From NCBI RefSeq assembly GCF_003071345.1, contig NZ_QCYK01000001.1, positions 930,001 through 994,000 on the forward strand: a DNA stretch of 64,000 bases. The letters run 5' to 3'. The notes under the pieces are model-generated. The model was not told the origin of the DNA and searched no databases. It was given only the letters and a program-made list of their open reading frames with translations. This DNA is from Chitinophaga parva (GTDB lineage Bacteria; Bacteroidota; Bacteroidia; Chitinophagales; Chitinophagaceae). Positions 43,630 to 52,820 of the stretch are shown here, one piece after another. Each line of letters begins with the position of its first letter. The first letter of the stretch is position 1. Both the position numbers and the translations under genes were made by a program.

Positions 43630-45066
43630 ATGAAAAGACAACTCTTTTACCTCGTAAGCATCGTGTTGCTGTTCACGGCTTGTGCCAAGGATCAGGGTAA
43701 CTACAATTACGTAGACGTTCCGTCACCTACCGTTGCCCACGTAGACTCCCTGTACACCGTGGTAATCGGCGACAGCCTTATCATTAAGCCCACCATTACC
43801 ATCAACAGTAAAGGGGGTAATAATTATGACCTGCACTGGTCTGTAGCGGTGCCGGAACTGCTTTCCAGCCTTGAATTTGACGGGAAGGAACTGCACATGC
43901 TGTTTGCATTGGGGGCAGCCAGCTACAATGCCCGTCTTACCATTACCGATGAGAACAACGGCCAGAAGTACTTCCGCAACTTTATCATTAAAGGCGTAAC
44001 AGAATTCACAAAGGGAACGGTGATCCTCAGCGCCCTGGCAGATCATTCCACCCTTTCCTTCGTAACGCCGCACGACTCGCTGATGGCAGACATATACGGC
44101 AAACTCAATAAAGATCCCCTGCCGCCCGGTGGCGTCCAGTTGTGTGGCCCACTGAACCATAACCTTACAGACGCGTATGTTGATAAGATGTGGGTGCGGT
44201 ATACCGGCAATGGCAGCGGCGTTGTAAACGTGAGCACCACTACCATGATGAAGCAAGGCAACCTGGTGGATAATTTCTTCGGCGATCCCGGGTCTGTCAA
44301 AGCAGAAGGGCTCTACGAAACCTACGGTGGTACGGCCAACGGTATTTTCTCCGGCCAGTTTTACTGGGGTTACACCTACACCTACGGCAAGGCGCCCGAA
44401 TATGGCAAATGGGGTACCTCCCTCATTCCTATCAATAGCAGCAAATATTACCTGTCAAACCAGTTTGTGCAAACAGACGCCTACCAGCTGGGATTTGATA
44501 CGCTCTCCCACTCCTTTATGTGGATAGGCCCCGGTAATACCTTCTTTGGTAACATCAACCTGACGGTGACCCCGCCCGCAGACACCACCATCTTTAATCC
44601 GCTCAAACTGAAAAAGAACATGGTGTACATGCACCGCTTCAGTGATGATAAGATGTTTGCCGTGGCAGACAGCGCCGGTAAAAAGAAATTTGAACTGCGC
44701 TTTGCTGTGCAATTCCAGGGCATCCTGTTGTTCTCTCCGCAATCTATGGCCAAGTTCAAAGGTGATAGCCTGATAACAGCTAATACGCTCTGGGACTCGT
44801 CCCCGCTGAGCATTACCTACTTCACTTCTGGCAGCGATATCTACGCTTATAACCTGGATAACAAGTTCCTCACCAAGCTGGCCACCAGCTTTACCGGCCA
44901 GACGATCTCCATGATCAAAGTGATGGATGATGGCGCTACCCTGGCAGTAGGCGTGCCCGGCAAAGTGGTGTACCTGAACACCTCCACTGGTCATAACGGC
45001 GATATTAAGAAAACAACAGACGGTATCCCTGGCTCACCCACGGATATCCTGGTGCTGAACAATTGA
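43630..45066 (+). CDS. PKD-like family surface lipoprotein
   Basis: A 478-residue lipoprotein with lipobox LFTAC (Cys18). It opens with AKDQGNYNYVDVPSPTVAHV, the pattern of the PKD-like family (PF16407) found in SusCD loci with DUF4843. An Ig/PKD-like fold of about 100 residues (PTITINSKGGNNYDLHWSVA) is followed by a larger beta-rich region, perhaps a propeller, with FVTPHDSLMADIYGKLNKDP. The ATG at 43630 is the start; a TTG two codons earlier is ignored. It starts 10 bases after the DUF4843 gene and probably forms part of the same outer-membrane complex. Confidence 0.85.
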   Translation: MKRQLFYLVSIVLLFTACAKDQGNYNYVDVPSPTVAHVDSLYTVVIGDSLIIKPTITINSKGGNNYDLHWSVAVPELLSSLEFDGKELHMLFALGAASYNARLTITDENNGQKYFRNFIIKGVTEFTKGTVILSALADHSTLSFVTPHDSLMADIYGKLNKDPLPPGGVQLCGPLNHNLTDAYVDKMWVRYTGNGSGVVNVSTTTMMKQGNLVDNFFGDPGSVKAEGLYETYGGTANGIFSGQFYWGYTYTYGKAPEYGKWGTSLIPINSSKYYLSNQFVQTDAYQLGFDTLSHSFMWIGPGNTFFGNINLTVTPPADTTIFNPLKLKKNMVYMHRFSDDKMFAVADSAGKKKFELRFAVQFQGILLFSPQSMAKFKGDSLITANTLWDSSPLSITYFTSGSDIYAYNLDNKFLTKLATSFTGQTISMIKVMDDGATLAVGVPGKVVYLNTSTGHNGDIKKTTDGIPGSPTDILVLNN

Positions 45067-45087
45067 TAATTACAACAACAACATGCT

Positions 45088-46233
45088 ATGAGAAAATGGA
45101 TCCTGCTGGCCGCTATGGCCCTGCCACTGGCCGGTACAGCACAACAACAACCATTACAAAAGTTTATATTAAAAGGAAAGGTTGGTAATCTGGGTGCACC
45201 TGCAAAGGTGTACCTGGACCGCCGCCACAATGGCGAAAACTGGCTGGACTCTGCGGATGTAAAGAACGGCGAGTTCACGATCACCGGCACCCTGGATGTA
45301 CCTTACCTGGCCATGCTCATGCTGGACCGTACCGGCGAAGGTAACATGGCCCCCACCGGCGATAATGACCACCGCCTGGTGTACCTGGAACCCGGCACCA
45401 TCACGGTAACCGGCAAAGACAGCGTAACCACCGCCACCGTGGCGTCGCCGATCAACAAGGAATTTACACGTTACAATCTTTATGTATCTGCATACGATAC
45501 CTGTATGAAGTACATCAACATTGATTACGGTGCATACCTGAAGTCCGAAAGCAAAGACACCAGTTATCTGAAAATACTGGATGCCCGCTTCCGCCAGGCC
45601 GTGCAGGTAAGAAGCGTGTTGCAAAAGAATTTTATCCTCGGTAACCCTGACTCCTACTTCAGTGTGATCGCCTTAAAGGAAATGTCCGTAGGCAACCAGA
45701 TGAACCTGGCCATCATTGAGCCCATGTTCAACAACCTCTCTGAGCGCGTACGCAACAGCCCCTTTGGCAAAGAGTTGAAAAAGGCCATGGACAACGAAAA
45801 GCGTTTGTCTATCGGCGCCATCGCGCCGGACTTTATGCAGCAGGATATTAACGGCAAGCCGGTAAAACTGTCCGATTTCCGCGGCAGCTACGTGCTGCTG
45901 GACTTCTGGGCTTCCTGGTGTGGTCCCTGCCGTGCAGAGAGCCCCTTTGTGCTCAAAGCGTACGAGCATTACAAAGACAAGCACTTCAAAGTGCTGAGTG
46001 TATCGCTGGACAAGCAGGGCAAGAAAGACGCATGGCTGGCGGCCATTCAAAAAGATGGCGTACAGGCTTTCACCCATGTGTCTGACCTTAAATACTGGGA
46101 CAATGCCGCTGCACGCCAGTACGGCATCACCGCGGTTCCGGCCAATTTCCTGATCAATCCGGAAGGCAAGATCATCGCCCGCAACCTGCGTGGCGAGAAC
46201 CTCGAAAAGCAGCTTGCCACACTCGTTCAATAA
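45088..46233 (+). CDS. TlpA-like thioredoxin-fold protein with DUF4369 domain
   Basis: A 381-residue exported protein. The signal peptide ends at LAGTAQ. Residues about 25-130 form a DUF4369-like beta domain (FILKGKVGNLGAPAKVYLDR). The C-terminal 135 residues are a redoxin domain with FWASWCGPCRAESPF (Cys278, Cys281), KVLSVSLDKQGKKDAW and the cis-Pro block TAVPANFLINPEG. It should reduce disulfides of periplasmic proteins or substrates. As last gene of locus 3, 21 bases after the PKD-like gene, it suggests that the imported ligand or the complex itself contains disulfides, for example peptides or proteins. Confidence 0.93.
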   Translation: MRKWILLAAMALPLAGTAQQQPLQKFILKGKVGNLGAPAKVYLDRRHNGENWLDSADVKNGEFTITGTLDVPYLAMLMLDRTGEGNMAPTGDNDHRLVYLEPGTITVTGKDSVTTATVASPINKEFTRYNLYVSAYDTCMKYINIDYGAYLKSESKDTSYLKILDARFRQAVQVRSVLQKNFILGNPDSYFSVIALKEMSVGNQMNLAIIEPMFNNLSERVRNSPFGKELKKAMDNEKRLSIGAIAPDFMQQDINGKPVKLSDFRGSYVLLDFWASWCGPCRAESPFVLKAYEHYKDKHFKVLSVSLDKQGKKDAWLAAIQKDGVQAFTHVSDLKYWDNAAARQYGITAVPANFLINPEGKIIARNLRGENLEKQLATLVQ

Positions 46234-46391
46234 GTGCATCCGTTGTTTGCTGAAAACAAAAAGTGGCTGTCGCGGCAAAAGGCCCGGCGGCCCTTTTTCT
46301 TTTAAAGGCCCCCGTCAGTAACGCAAAGGCCTCCCGGAGCGGCGCAATTGAGGTGGCCTCTGCCAACCAAGGCATCTTCAACTTCACAACA

Positions 46392-46420
46392 AAAATGCCC
46401 GGCATTCCGCCAGGCATTTT
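46392..46420. terminator. bidirectional terminator hairpin
   Basis: Stem AAAATGCC-GGC with GCC-GGCATTTT (46392-46403 with 46409-46420, one internal mismatch), A/T-rich at both ends. It separates the convergent TlpA-like and flotillin-like genes. Confidence 0.65.
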
Positions 46421-46445
46421 CTATTTGTCACGATCAATTCTTCAA

Positions 46446-48374
46446 TTACCCCCGCGGCGCTTCCCCTCCTTGTCCGGGGTGCTTCTTTGTCTGGATCTCC
46501 TCCAGCAATCTCAATCCCAGTAACCCGCTGATAGGCCCATTGGCGCCTTCCCCGCCACCACCGATCAGCACATCCGGCATGATCTTGATCTGCTGTGCAC
46601 CAATGGCTTCCATGATCTTCAGTTGCGTAAAGTTCTGTCCACCCATGGCCTCCACCGCCAGTTTGTAAGATTCTGCACTGGACTTACCGATCGCCAGGAT
46701 CTTTTCGGCTTCTGCCTGGCCGGTAGCAGAGATGCGCTCTGCTTCCGCCTTGGCCTGCCACTCTGTACGGTCGGCTTCTGCGCGGGCCAGCAGCCTTACT
46801 TTTTCTGCCTCCCCACTGGCCAGTAAGCGCAGGCGGTCTGCCTCCGCGGTGGCCTGCAGGCGCACGGAATTTGCGTCACCGGTAGCTTTCTTCACGGCCG
46901 CATCGGCAATCCTTTCTGCAATGAGCACGCCCTGGTCTGCCTTCACAATGTCTTTCTGGATCTCAGCAATGGCCGTTTCTTTTTCCAATAGCTGGCGGGT
47001 TTCCTGGGCCGTTTTCTGCGTGTCATAAGTTACCTTTTGCTCCTCTGCCAGTTTACGGTCTGTCAGGGTTTTCATCAGGCTGTCCGGCGGTACAATGTCA
47101 CCGATCAGCGTATCCACGCCATGTACGTTGTATTGTTCCAGCACGCGGCCTATGTGCAGGCGGGCGGAGTCCTGGCGCTCTTTACGGCTCTTCAGGAAGT
47201 CGATGGCGTCTGCATCCTGCGCAGAGTTACGGAAGTAGTTGCCAATGGTCGGCTCCAGCACCTGGGTTACCAGGTTGCTCATGTTACCGAAGCGGGCAAT
47301 CACTTTGGGCGCTTCCGGCGCGGGGATGTGGATGATCTGCGATACGTCCAGCGTGAAAGTAAAACCGTCCTTGGAACGCACGGTGATGGTGGAAAGATTC
47401 TTATCCAGCTGGTGGCTTTCACTGCGGGCAGAGGCCCAGTTAAGCACCAGGTTAGTGGTGGGCACCATTTCCACTTTCATGATGTAGGGGTTGATCGGAT
47501 ACTTACCCGGGCCAAAAGGCTCTGCCCATACACCTTTGAAACCACGGCCCACGATATTGCCGTGTTTAAATTCAGTACCACTCAGGTCTTCCCCTTCATC
47601 ACCCACAAAGGAGATGGCCACACCGGCATGGCCGATGGGGATTTCCGTCATACGCACCATTTCCACCTTTACAAACCAGGGATTCAGGAAGTAAGAACCA
47701 GAGAGGATCACCTGTTCCTGCAGGCCTTTGTAGCCACCGTTTTCCAGGAAGGCATCCACATCCTGGAAGTTGGTGTGCGCATTAATGCCCTTACCGGCAA
47801 TCATGCCCTGTTCCAGCGCCCGGCCTTCCAGGGTGGTTACAATACCCACCGCGTTGTCCGGTACGGAGGTCATGTCCACCATTTCCACATCAAAGAGAAA
47901 GGTGTTAATGCGGTAAGAGCCCGGCGTCATGATAGCCGTTTGCCGGCCCTTGCGCCCGCCATTCTGCAGGAAGGCCAGTGCGTCCTGGAAGGAGTCGCAA
48001 GGCACCTTGCGGCCCAGGATAGAACCGGTTTCCAGCTCTGCACCATCCTTTGCCAGCACCAGGCCTATCTTGCCGGTGGGAATGATGGTAAACGGCTGGA
48101 AGGTTACCGAGTACTGCCACACCCATTTGCGGAAATACACGCCGGGGGCCAGGGTTTGCGCCTGGAAGCCCGCTTCGCCGTTGGTAGCAATGATGCGCCC
48201 TTCGGGCAATGACTGCTTGCCTACCAGCTTGAATTTTTTCTTTACAAGGCCGATCTGGTCTTCCGGCACGATAATAACGCCAAAGCATATACGCAGGATA
48301 ACGCGGTACAATACCAGGCAGAGGATGAGCAGGCCACCAAGGATAGCCCACTGCATTAAAGAGGATGTTTGCAT
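46446..48374 (-). CDS. flotillin-like SPFH/band-7 protein with tandem N-terminal repeats
   Basis: A 642-residue membrane-anchored scaffold protein. One helix at residues 9-36 (AILGGLLILCLVLYRVILRI) anchors it. The segment about residues 100-330 holds diverged repeats of a pattern with SFQDALAFLQNGGRKGRQTA / NFQDVDAFLENGGYKGLQEQ. Each is followed by GSY and FxVExVxMT. An SPFH-like domain follows (DKNLSTITVRSKDGFTFTLD) and then a long Ala/Glu coiled coil (residues about 450-580). Flotillins organise membrane domains. It stands alone between convergent and divergent units; no NfeD partner is visible. Confidence 0.88.
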   Translation of the reverse strand: MQTSSLMQWAILGGLLILCLVLYRVILRICFGVIIVPEDQIGLVKKKFKLVGKQSLPEGRIIATNGEAGFQAQTLAPGVYFRKWVWQYSVTFQPFTIIPTGKIGLVLAKDGAELETGSILGRKVPCDSFQDALAFLQNGGRKGRQTAIMTPGSYRINTFLFDVEMVDMTSVPDNAVGIVTTLEGRALEQGMIAGKGINAHTNFQDVDAFLENGGYKGLQEQVILSGSYFLNPWFVKVEMVRMTEIPIGHAGVAISFVGDEGEDLSGTEFKHGNIVGRGFKGVWAEPFGPGKYPINPYIMKVEMVPTTNLVLNWASARSESHQLDKNLSTITVRSKDGFTFTLDVSQIIHIPAPEAPKVIARFGNMSNLVTQVLEPTIGNYFRNSAQDADAIDFLKSRKERQDSARLHIGRVLEQYNVHGVDTLIGDIVPPDSLMKTLTDRKLAEEQKVTYDTQKTAQETRQLLEKETAIAEIQKDIVKADQGVLIAERIADAAVKKATGDANSVRLQATAEADRLRLLASGEAEKVRLLARAEADRTEWQAKAEAERISATGQAEAEKILAIGKSSAESYKLAVEAMGGQNFTQLKIMEAIGAQQIKIMPDVLIGGGGEGANGPISGLLGLRLLEEIQTKKHPGQGGEAPRG

Positions 48375-48807
48375 AAGTGTGTGATTGATTATAAGTTGTT
48401 GTTTACAAGGTACAGTGAGGCATGCAACGCGCTGTGGCAGCGGATCACGCAGGGTTGTTAAAAACCATATACGTTGGGGAAGTGTTGTCAGGACTTCTTA
48501 CGTTGCGCTGGGAAAACGGGGTGGTGCTTTTTCAAATTTTGCTGCTATCAAAGCGAGGGAAAAACTAGCAACAGTATCATCAGGTATCATCGTAATAAAA
48601 TTACCATACAAAGTTTACATCTTTTTTATTTCCCCGCAAATTATTCTGGTATTCAAGCTTGTTCGATGGCATTTCCCAGGCATTTTTGCTGATGCATAAA
48701 TATTGTCGTAAGTGATTGTAGGTTAGGTTGTTAGGGTCTGTTCTGCAACAGGTAAAGGGCCATGAAAACGTTAGCAAAAACTATTTTTGCAACAAAGTTA
48801 CAAGCAT
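48375..48807. other. intergenic stretch upstream of flotillin-like gene
   Basis: About 430 bases with only short frames that lack motifs. It is AT-rich in its right half and should hold the flotillin-like gene promoter. I saw nothing else in it. Confidence 0.5.
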
Positions 48808-48834
48808 AAAAAAACAGCCGGTTTTGCCGGCTGT
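48808..48834 (-). terminator. intrinsic terminator of the NPP-like gene
   Basis: Stem ACAGCCGG / CCGGCTGT with a 5-base loop, followed on the minus strand by a run of T. It lies 22 bases past the stop of the minus-strand phosphodiesterase gene. Confidence 0.8.
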
Positions 48835-48856
48835 TCCGCTATATAAAATGCAGGGA

Positions 48857-50122
48857 TCATTTCCTCAGTGTGGGCTGTAATACTTCCAGCCTGCCGTCAA
48901 TCGCTTCCGGGATGGTAAGCCCCAGGATATGTGCTACCAGCGGATATACGTTCACGTTAGCAAAGGCAGGGATCTTCAAGCCGGATTTAAATGCCGGTCC
49001 CCATGCCAGGAAGATAGCCTGCATTTCCGGGGTACGGTTATCATAACCATGATTACCGATCACGCTGTAACGCACTTTGCTGCCGCCAAAAACGTAGCCT
49101 GCATCGGCCAGCGCTATCACGTCACCAATGCGGTTATAGCGGTCATCCTGCCCGTAATGCCAGCGCATGGGCGTTTGCATTTTGCGGTACACGGTGTAAT
49201 GGAGCTCATGCCCCTTCAGGAAATCGTACAGGCTGTCCAGCTGCTTTTTATTGGAACCGTAATACATCAGCTTTTGTGCGGCAGGCAGTGCCAGCAGGCT
49301 GTCGCCCTTATAAAAATCATCCGTCATGATGCGGTGCGCAGTGTCAGCGGCGATCATGCCATGATCAGATACCACGATGAAGTTCACGGGCAGTTTCAAC
49401 CTGGCCACCGCGGCTTCCATCTTACCAATGCTGGCATCCACAAAGCGCACCTGGTTGCGGGTACTGTCAGCGTCCGGACCGTTGAAATGCCCGGCATGGT
49501 CCACTTCCGGGAAGTAGAAGGTGATAAGGTGGGGGCGCCGGTCTTCCGGGAGCTGCAGCCATTCCACTACCTGCTGTATGCGGCGGTCTATGCTTACTTT
49601 TTCATTGTAGGTAAAAGAGTAAGTAGGCGCGGCATCCTGGATATTGCTTTCTGAGCCTACCCAGAAATAACTGGCGCTTACCATCTGCTGTTTTTCTGCC
49701 AGCACCCAGAGCGGGTTACCGTGGTACCAGCTGCTGTCCTGCACGGCCTTGCGGTCATTGAGCTTATACACCTGGTTGCGCTGGCGGTCGTAAAAGCCGT
49801 TGTCCACCAGTCCATGGTGGGAAGGATACAACCCGGTCACCAGCGTGTAGTGGTTTGGGAAAGTAAGGGAAGGAAAGCTGGGCTGCATGCTGGCAGCGCG
49901 TACACCTTTGGCAGAAAGGCGCTGCAGGTTCACGGCGCCATATTTGTCAAGGTAATCATAGCGGCACCCGTCAATAGAGATCATGATCACATAAGGTTTC
50001 TTTTCCTGGGCAGCGCTGTTGTGGCGGCCCGTCACCACGTGCTGGGCGGTATCCTGGGCCAGGGCGCCCAGCGATGCCAGCAGCCCCGCCACCAGGCAGG
50101 TGATCCGGTTCATACGTTTCAT
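48857..50122 (-). CDS. ectonucleotide pyrophosphatase/phosphodiesterase family protein
   Basis: A 421-residue exported enzyme with a signal peptide (LLASLGALAQ). It has the full NPP pattern: MISIDGCRYDYL (Asp51), nucleophile Thr87 in SFPSLTFPNHYTLVTG, FPEVDHAGHFNGPD, VVSDHGM and GNHGYDN. NPP enzymes hydrolyse nucleotide or lipid phosphodiesters using two zinc ions. Unlike the other two phosphoesterase-fold genes of the window it is not next to a SusCD pair and has its own terminator. A second ATG (50113) three codons in is possible. It likely scavenges phosphate or nucleosides in the periplasm. Confidence 0.94.
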   Translation of the reverse strand: MKRMNRITCLVAGLLASLGALAQDTAQHVVTGRHNSAAQEKKPYVIMISIDGCRYDYLDKYGAVNLQRLSAKGVRAASMQPSFPSLTFPNHYTLVTGLYPSHHGLVDNGFYDRQRNQVYKLNDRKAVQDSSWYHGNPLWVLAEKQQMVSASYFWVGSESNIQDAAPTYSFTYNEKVSIDRRIQQVVEWLQLPEDRRPHLITFYFPEVDHAGHFNGPDADSTRNQVRFVDASIGKMEAAVARLKLPVNFIVVSDHGMIAADTAHRIMTDDFYKGDSLLALPAAQKLMYYGSNKKQLDSLYDFLKGHELHYTVYRKMQTPMRWHYGQDDRYNRIGDVIALADAGYVFGGSKVRYSVIGNHGYDNRTPEMQAIFLAWGPAFKSGLKIPAFANVNVYPLVAHILGLTIPEAIDGRLEVLQPTLRK

Positions 50123-50288
50123 GTGTAATTATTATCCTGTGGCCGGTAGCCGGCCTTTTCCCAAAAAAGCAAATGTAAGCTCCCAGGGCAGATCTCCGCC
50201 CATATTTAACACTCGATAACGGTTAACAAATTGCAAACGGCCGTAAACCCCTTCCCCAACGATTCACCATTAACAATTAACATTTAAC

Positions 50289-50296
50289 TACATTTG
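50289..50296 (+). promoter_or_regulatory. possible -7 element of rpiA
   Basis: TACATTTG fits TAnnTTTG and lies 20 bases before the rpiA start. No TTG at a normal distance upstream was found. Confidence 0.35.
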
Positions 50297-50315
50297 TGCA
50301 CCAAAAATTCCCTTT

Positions 50316-50999
50316 ATGGCAAACGCAGATGCAGCTAAGAAAGCCGCCGGTGTTCGGGCGGTGGATTTTATAGAGAACGGTATGAAGGTGGGCCTGGGTA
50401 CCGGTTCTACCGCTTACTGGTCTATCATGGAGATCGGAGCCCGCGTAAAACAAGGCCTGCAGGTCAGCGCCATCGCCACTTCTATCCAGTCGGAAGAACT
50501 GGCCAGGGAACAGCATATTCCCCTTATTACTTTTTCACAGTTCGATTACCTGGATGTAGACATTGACGGGGCGGACGAGGTGGACGGACAGCTGCAACTG
50601 ATCAAAGGAGGCGGTGGTGCGCTGCTCCGCGAAAAGATCATTGCCAGCGCCAGCCGCAGGTTTGTAGTGGTGGCAGATGAGCACAAATTTGTACCGCAAC
50701 TGGGTGCCTTTCCCCTGCCGGTGGAGGTAACGCCTTTTGGCTGGGAATATACCTTCCGCCAGCTTACCGCCATGAGTGGCCGGCCCAAACTGCGCCAGAA
50801 AGACGGTAAAACCTTTATCACGGACAATGGCAACTACATTGCTGACTGCAGCTTCGGCGCCATTAAAAATCCGAGGTCACTGGAAGCTTTGCTGAACGCC
50901 ATTCCCGGCGTAGTGGAGAACGGGCTTTTTGTAGACCGCGCCCACACCCTGGTGCTGGGCTACGCAGATGGAACTACCAAAGTGATGAACAAAATATAA
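50316..50999 (+). CDS. rpiA: ribose-5-phosphate isomerase A
   Basis: A 227-residue cytosolic enzyme that interconverts ribose-5-phosphate and ribulose-5-phosphate in the pentose phosphate pathway. RpiA signatures are present: VGLGTGSTAYWSI, DYLDVDIDGADEVDG, LIKGGGGALLREKIIA, and VVVADEHKFVPQLG. The length is normal for the family. The ATG at 50316 fits the family start. It is divergent from the NPP-like gene and followed by a weak terminator, so it is probably a single-gene unit. Confidence 0.96.
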   Translation: MANADAAKKAAGVRAVDFIENGMKVGLGTGSTAYWSIMEIGARVKQGLQVSAIATSIQSEELAREQHIPLITFSQFDYLDVDIDGADEVDGQLQLIKGGGGALLREKIIASASRRFVVVADEHKFVPQLGAFPLPVEVTPFGWEYTFRQLTAMSGRPKLRQKDGKTFITDNGNYIADCSFGAIKNPRSLEALLNAIPGVVENGLFVDRAHTLVLGYADGTTKVMNKI

Positions 51000-51010
51000 T
51001 CTTTCCTCGG

Positions 51011-51040
51011 GGCCGCGTTACCTATACGGCCTTTGTTTTT
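51011..51040 (+). terminator. weak terminator after rpiA
   Basis: Five-base stem GGCCG / CGGCC (51011-51015 with 51027-51031) followed by TTTGTTTTT. Confidence 0.45.
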
Positions 51041-51132
51041 GCACAAATCAAGGAAAAGCCCGCCGCATACACGGTTCACGGAATCGTGGCATACAACATG
51101 CGGGATGTTTTCCCGGAATAATCCGCACTTGC

Positions 51133-52083
51133 ATGAAAGCAATTACCGTAGCCGATTTTGGCGCACAGCCACAGCTCTCCGATATGCCAAAGCCCACCCC
51201 GGGCCAGGGCCAGCTCCTCGTGAAACTGGCCGCCGCCGGCGTAAACCCGTACGACTGGAAAGTGATAGATGGCATCATGAAAGGCCACGTGCGCCACGAC
51301 TTTCCCCTCATCCCTGGGCAAGATGGCTCCGGCACCATTGAAGCCGTGGGCGAATGTGTAAGCGCCCACCAGGTAGGGGATAAGATCTATGGACAGTTTT
51401 TCACCACGCCCCTGGGGCATGGCAGCTATGCAGAATATATCGTGGTGCCGCAGGAGGGTGCGCTGGACACGGTGCCCCAGAATATTGCCCTGGAAGATGC
51501 CGCCGCCCTGCCCACCGCGGCCATGACGGCCAATGCGCTGGTGGCCTGTACCGGCCTGGAAGCCGGCCCCACCGTATTCATCGTGGGCGCTACCGGTGGC
51601 GTAGGCAGCTTTGCAGTACAGATAGCCCACAGCAAAGGCCTGCACGTGATAGCCACCGCCAGCAGCGCCAATGCGGAAGCGATGAAAAAACTGGGTGCTG
51701 ATGACATCATAGACCATACCCAGGGCGATGTAGCCGCCCAGCTCCGCGGCAGGTATCCCCAGGGCATTGACGCCCTGCTGGACCTAGTGAGCAATGCCGA
51801 AACCTTTGCAGCCCTGGCCGCGCAGGTAAAACCCGGTGGCTATGCACTCACCACCGCCTTTGTAGCGGATGAGAAAGCACTGGAAAAACAAGGCATCCAC
51901 GGCCAGAACTTTGAGCTCAAGGCCAATGCAAACGCCCTGCAGATCATCACGCAAATGGTGGAATCGGGCATTATCCAGCTGCCCGCGCTTCAGAAGGTAC
52001 CGCTTGCACAAGCTGCTGAAGCCCTTTCCCGGAGCCGCTCCGGCAAAACGAAGGGGAAGATCGTGTTAGTGATGGAAGGATAA
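51133..52083 (+). CDS. NADP-dependent MDR-family oxidoreductase (zinc-free)
   Basis: A 316-residue medium-chain dehydrogenase/reductase. The N-terminal catalytic domain has AGVNPYDWKVIDGIMKGHV and PLIPGQDGSGTIEAVG. The Rossmann part has FIVGATGGVGSFAVQIAHSK. The Cys and His zinc ligands of true alcohol dehydrogenases are absent. It therefore resembles quinone-oxidoreductase-like reductases that reduce enals or quinones with NADPH. It is 133 bases from rpiA and convergent with the GAF protein gene only 4 bases away. The physiological substrate is unknown. Confidence 0.9.
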   Translation: MKAITVADFGAQPQLSDMPKPTPGQGQLLVKLAAAGVNPYDWKVIDGIMKGHVRHDFPLIPGQDGSGTIEAVGECVSAHQVGDKIYGQFFTTPLGHGSYAEYIVVPQEGALDTVPQNIALEDAAALPTAAMTANALVACTGLEAGPTVFIVGATGGVGSFAVQIAHSKGLHVIATASSANAEAMKKLGADDIIDHTQGDVAAQLRGRYPQGIDALLDLVSNAETFAALAAQVKPGGYALTTAFVADEKALEKQGIHGQNFELKANANALQIITQMVESGIIQLPALQKVPLAQAAEALSRSRSGKTKGKIVLVMEG

Positions 52084-52087
52084 ATGC

Positions 52088-52561
52088 TTAAAATTCGATC
52101 CACCCGGCCACTTCTTCCAGGAAGCGCCGGTCCACTTCGTCAAAGGTGTCCAGGTCAGCACTGTCTACATCCAGCACACCCATTACGGTACCATTGCGGA
52201 TGATGGGCACTACGATCTCTGAGCGGGAAAGGCTGCTGCAGGCAATATGCCCGGGGAATTTTTCAACATCAGGTACAATGAGGGTTTGGGCCTGTGCCCA
52301 GCTGCTGCCACACACGCCTTTTCCCTTGCGGATGCGAGTGCAGGCCACGGGTCCCTGGAAGGGGCCCAGCACCAGTTCATCTTCTTTCACAAGGTAAAAA
52401 CCTACCCAGAACCAATTGAACTGCTCGCGCAGCGCGCCCGCTATATTCGCCAGGTTGGCCACCAGGTCGGGCTCCCCGGTGATAAGGGCTTTTATCTGCG
52501 GCAGCAGGGCTTCATATTGTGCTGTTTTGCTGCCTTTAGCGATCGCTAAGTCTTCTGCCAT
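52088..52561 (-). CDS. msrC: GAF-domain free methionine-(R)-sulfoxide reductase
   Basis: A 157-residue GAF protein with the fRMsr pattern: FNWFWVGFYLVKEDELVLGP, VACTRIRKGKGVCGSS, FPGHIACSSLSRSEIVVPI and VLDVDSADLDTFDEVD. The three redox cysteines are at residues 74, 84 and 108. The enzyme reduces free methionine-R-sulfoxide in the cytosol. It is convergent with the MDR oxidoreductase gene with a gap of only 4 bases. A 200-base gap behind it in the other direction carries no gene. Confidence 0.92.
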   Translation of the reverse strand: MAEDLAIAKGSKTAQYEALLPQIKALITGEPDLVANLANIAGALREQFNWFWVGFYLVKEDELVLGPFQGPVACTRIRKGKGVCGSSWAQAQTLIVPDVEKFPGHIACSSLSRSEIVVPIIRNGTVMGVLDVDSADLDTFDEVDRRFLEEVAGWIEF

Positions 52562-52763
52562 GATGCCAGTGATTTCCTTGCAAAAATAAGCATATTCAAG
52601 GGTTTAAATATCCATGTGCATGCCATAGCACAAGACCGGACGTCCCCACCGCGCCTTTGAACGGGAGCGCCTTGTTCTCTTTGGCGATACCGTATTTGCC
52701 ATGACCATCACACTGGGGGGCATGCAGGAGCCTGTCTGCAAGGAAGCACTCCACACCCGCATA

Positions 52764-52805
52764 AAAAAGCGGCCGCACTTCCAACGTGAAATGCGGCCGC
52801 TTTTT
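52764..52805 (-). terminator. intrinsic terminator of the ClC gene
   Basis: Fourteen-base stem AAAAAGCGGCCGCA / TGCGGCCGCTTTTT (52764-52777 with 52792-52805) containing a NotI-like GCGGCCGC core. It lies 15 bases past the ClC stop on the minus strand, with T runs at both ends. Confidence 0.75.
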
Positions 52806-52820
52806 ATGATACGGTTTTCG

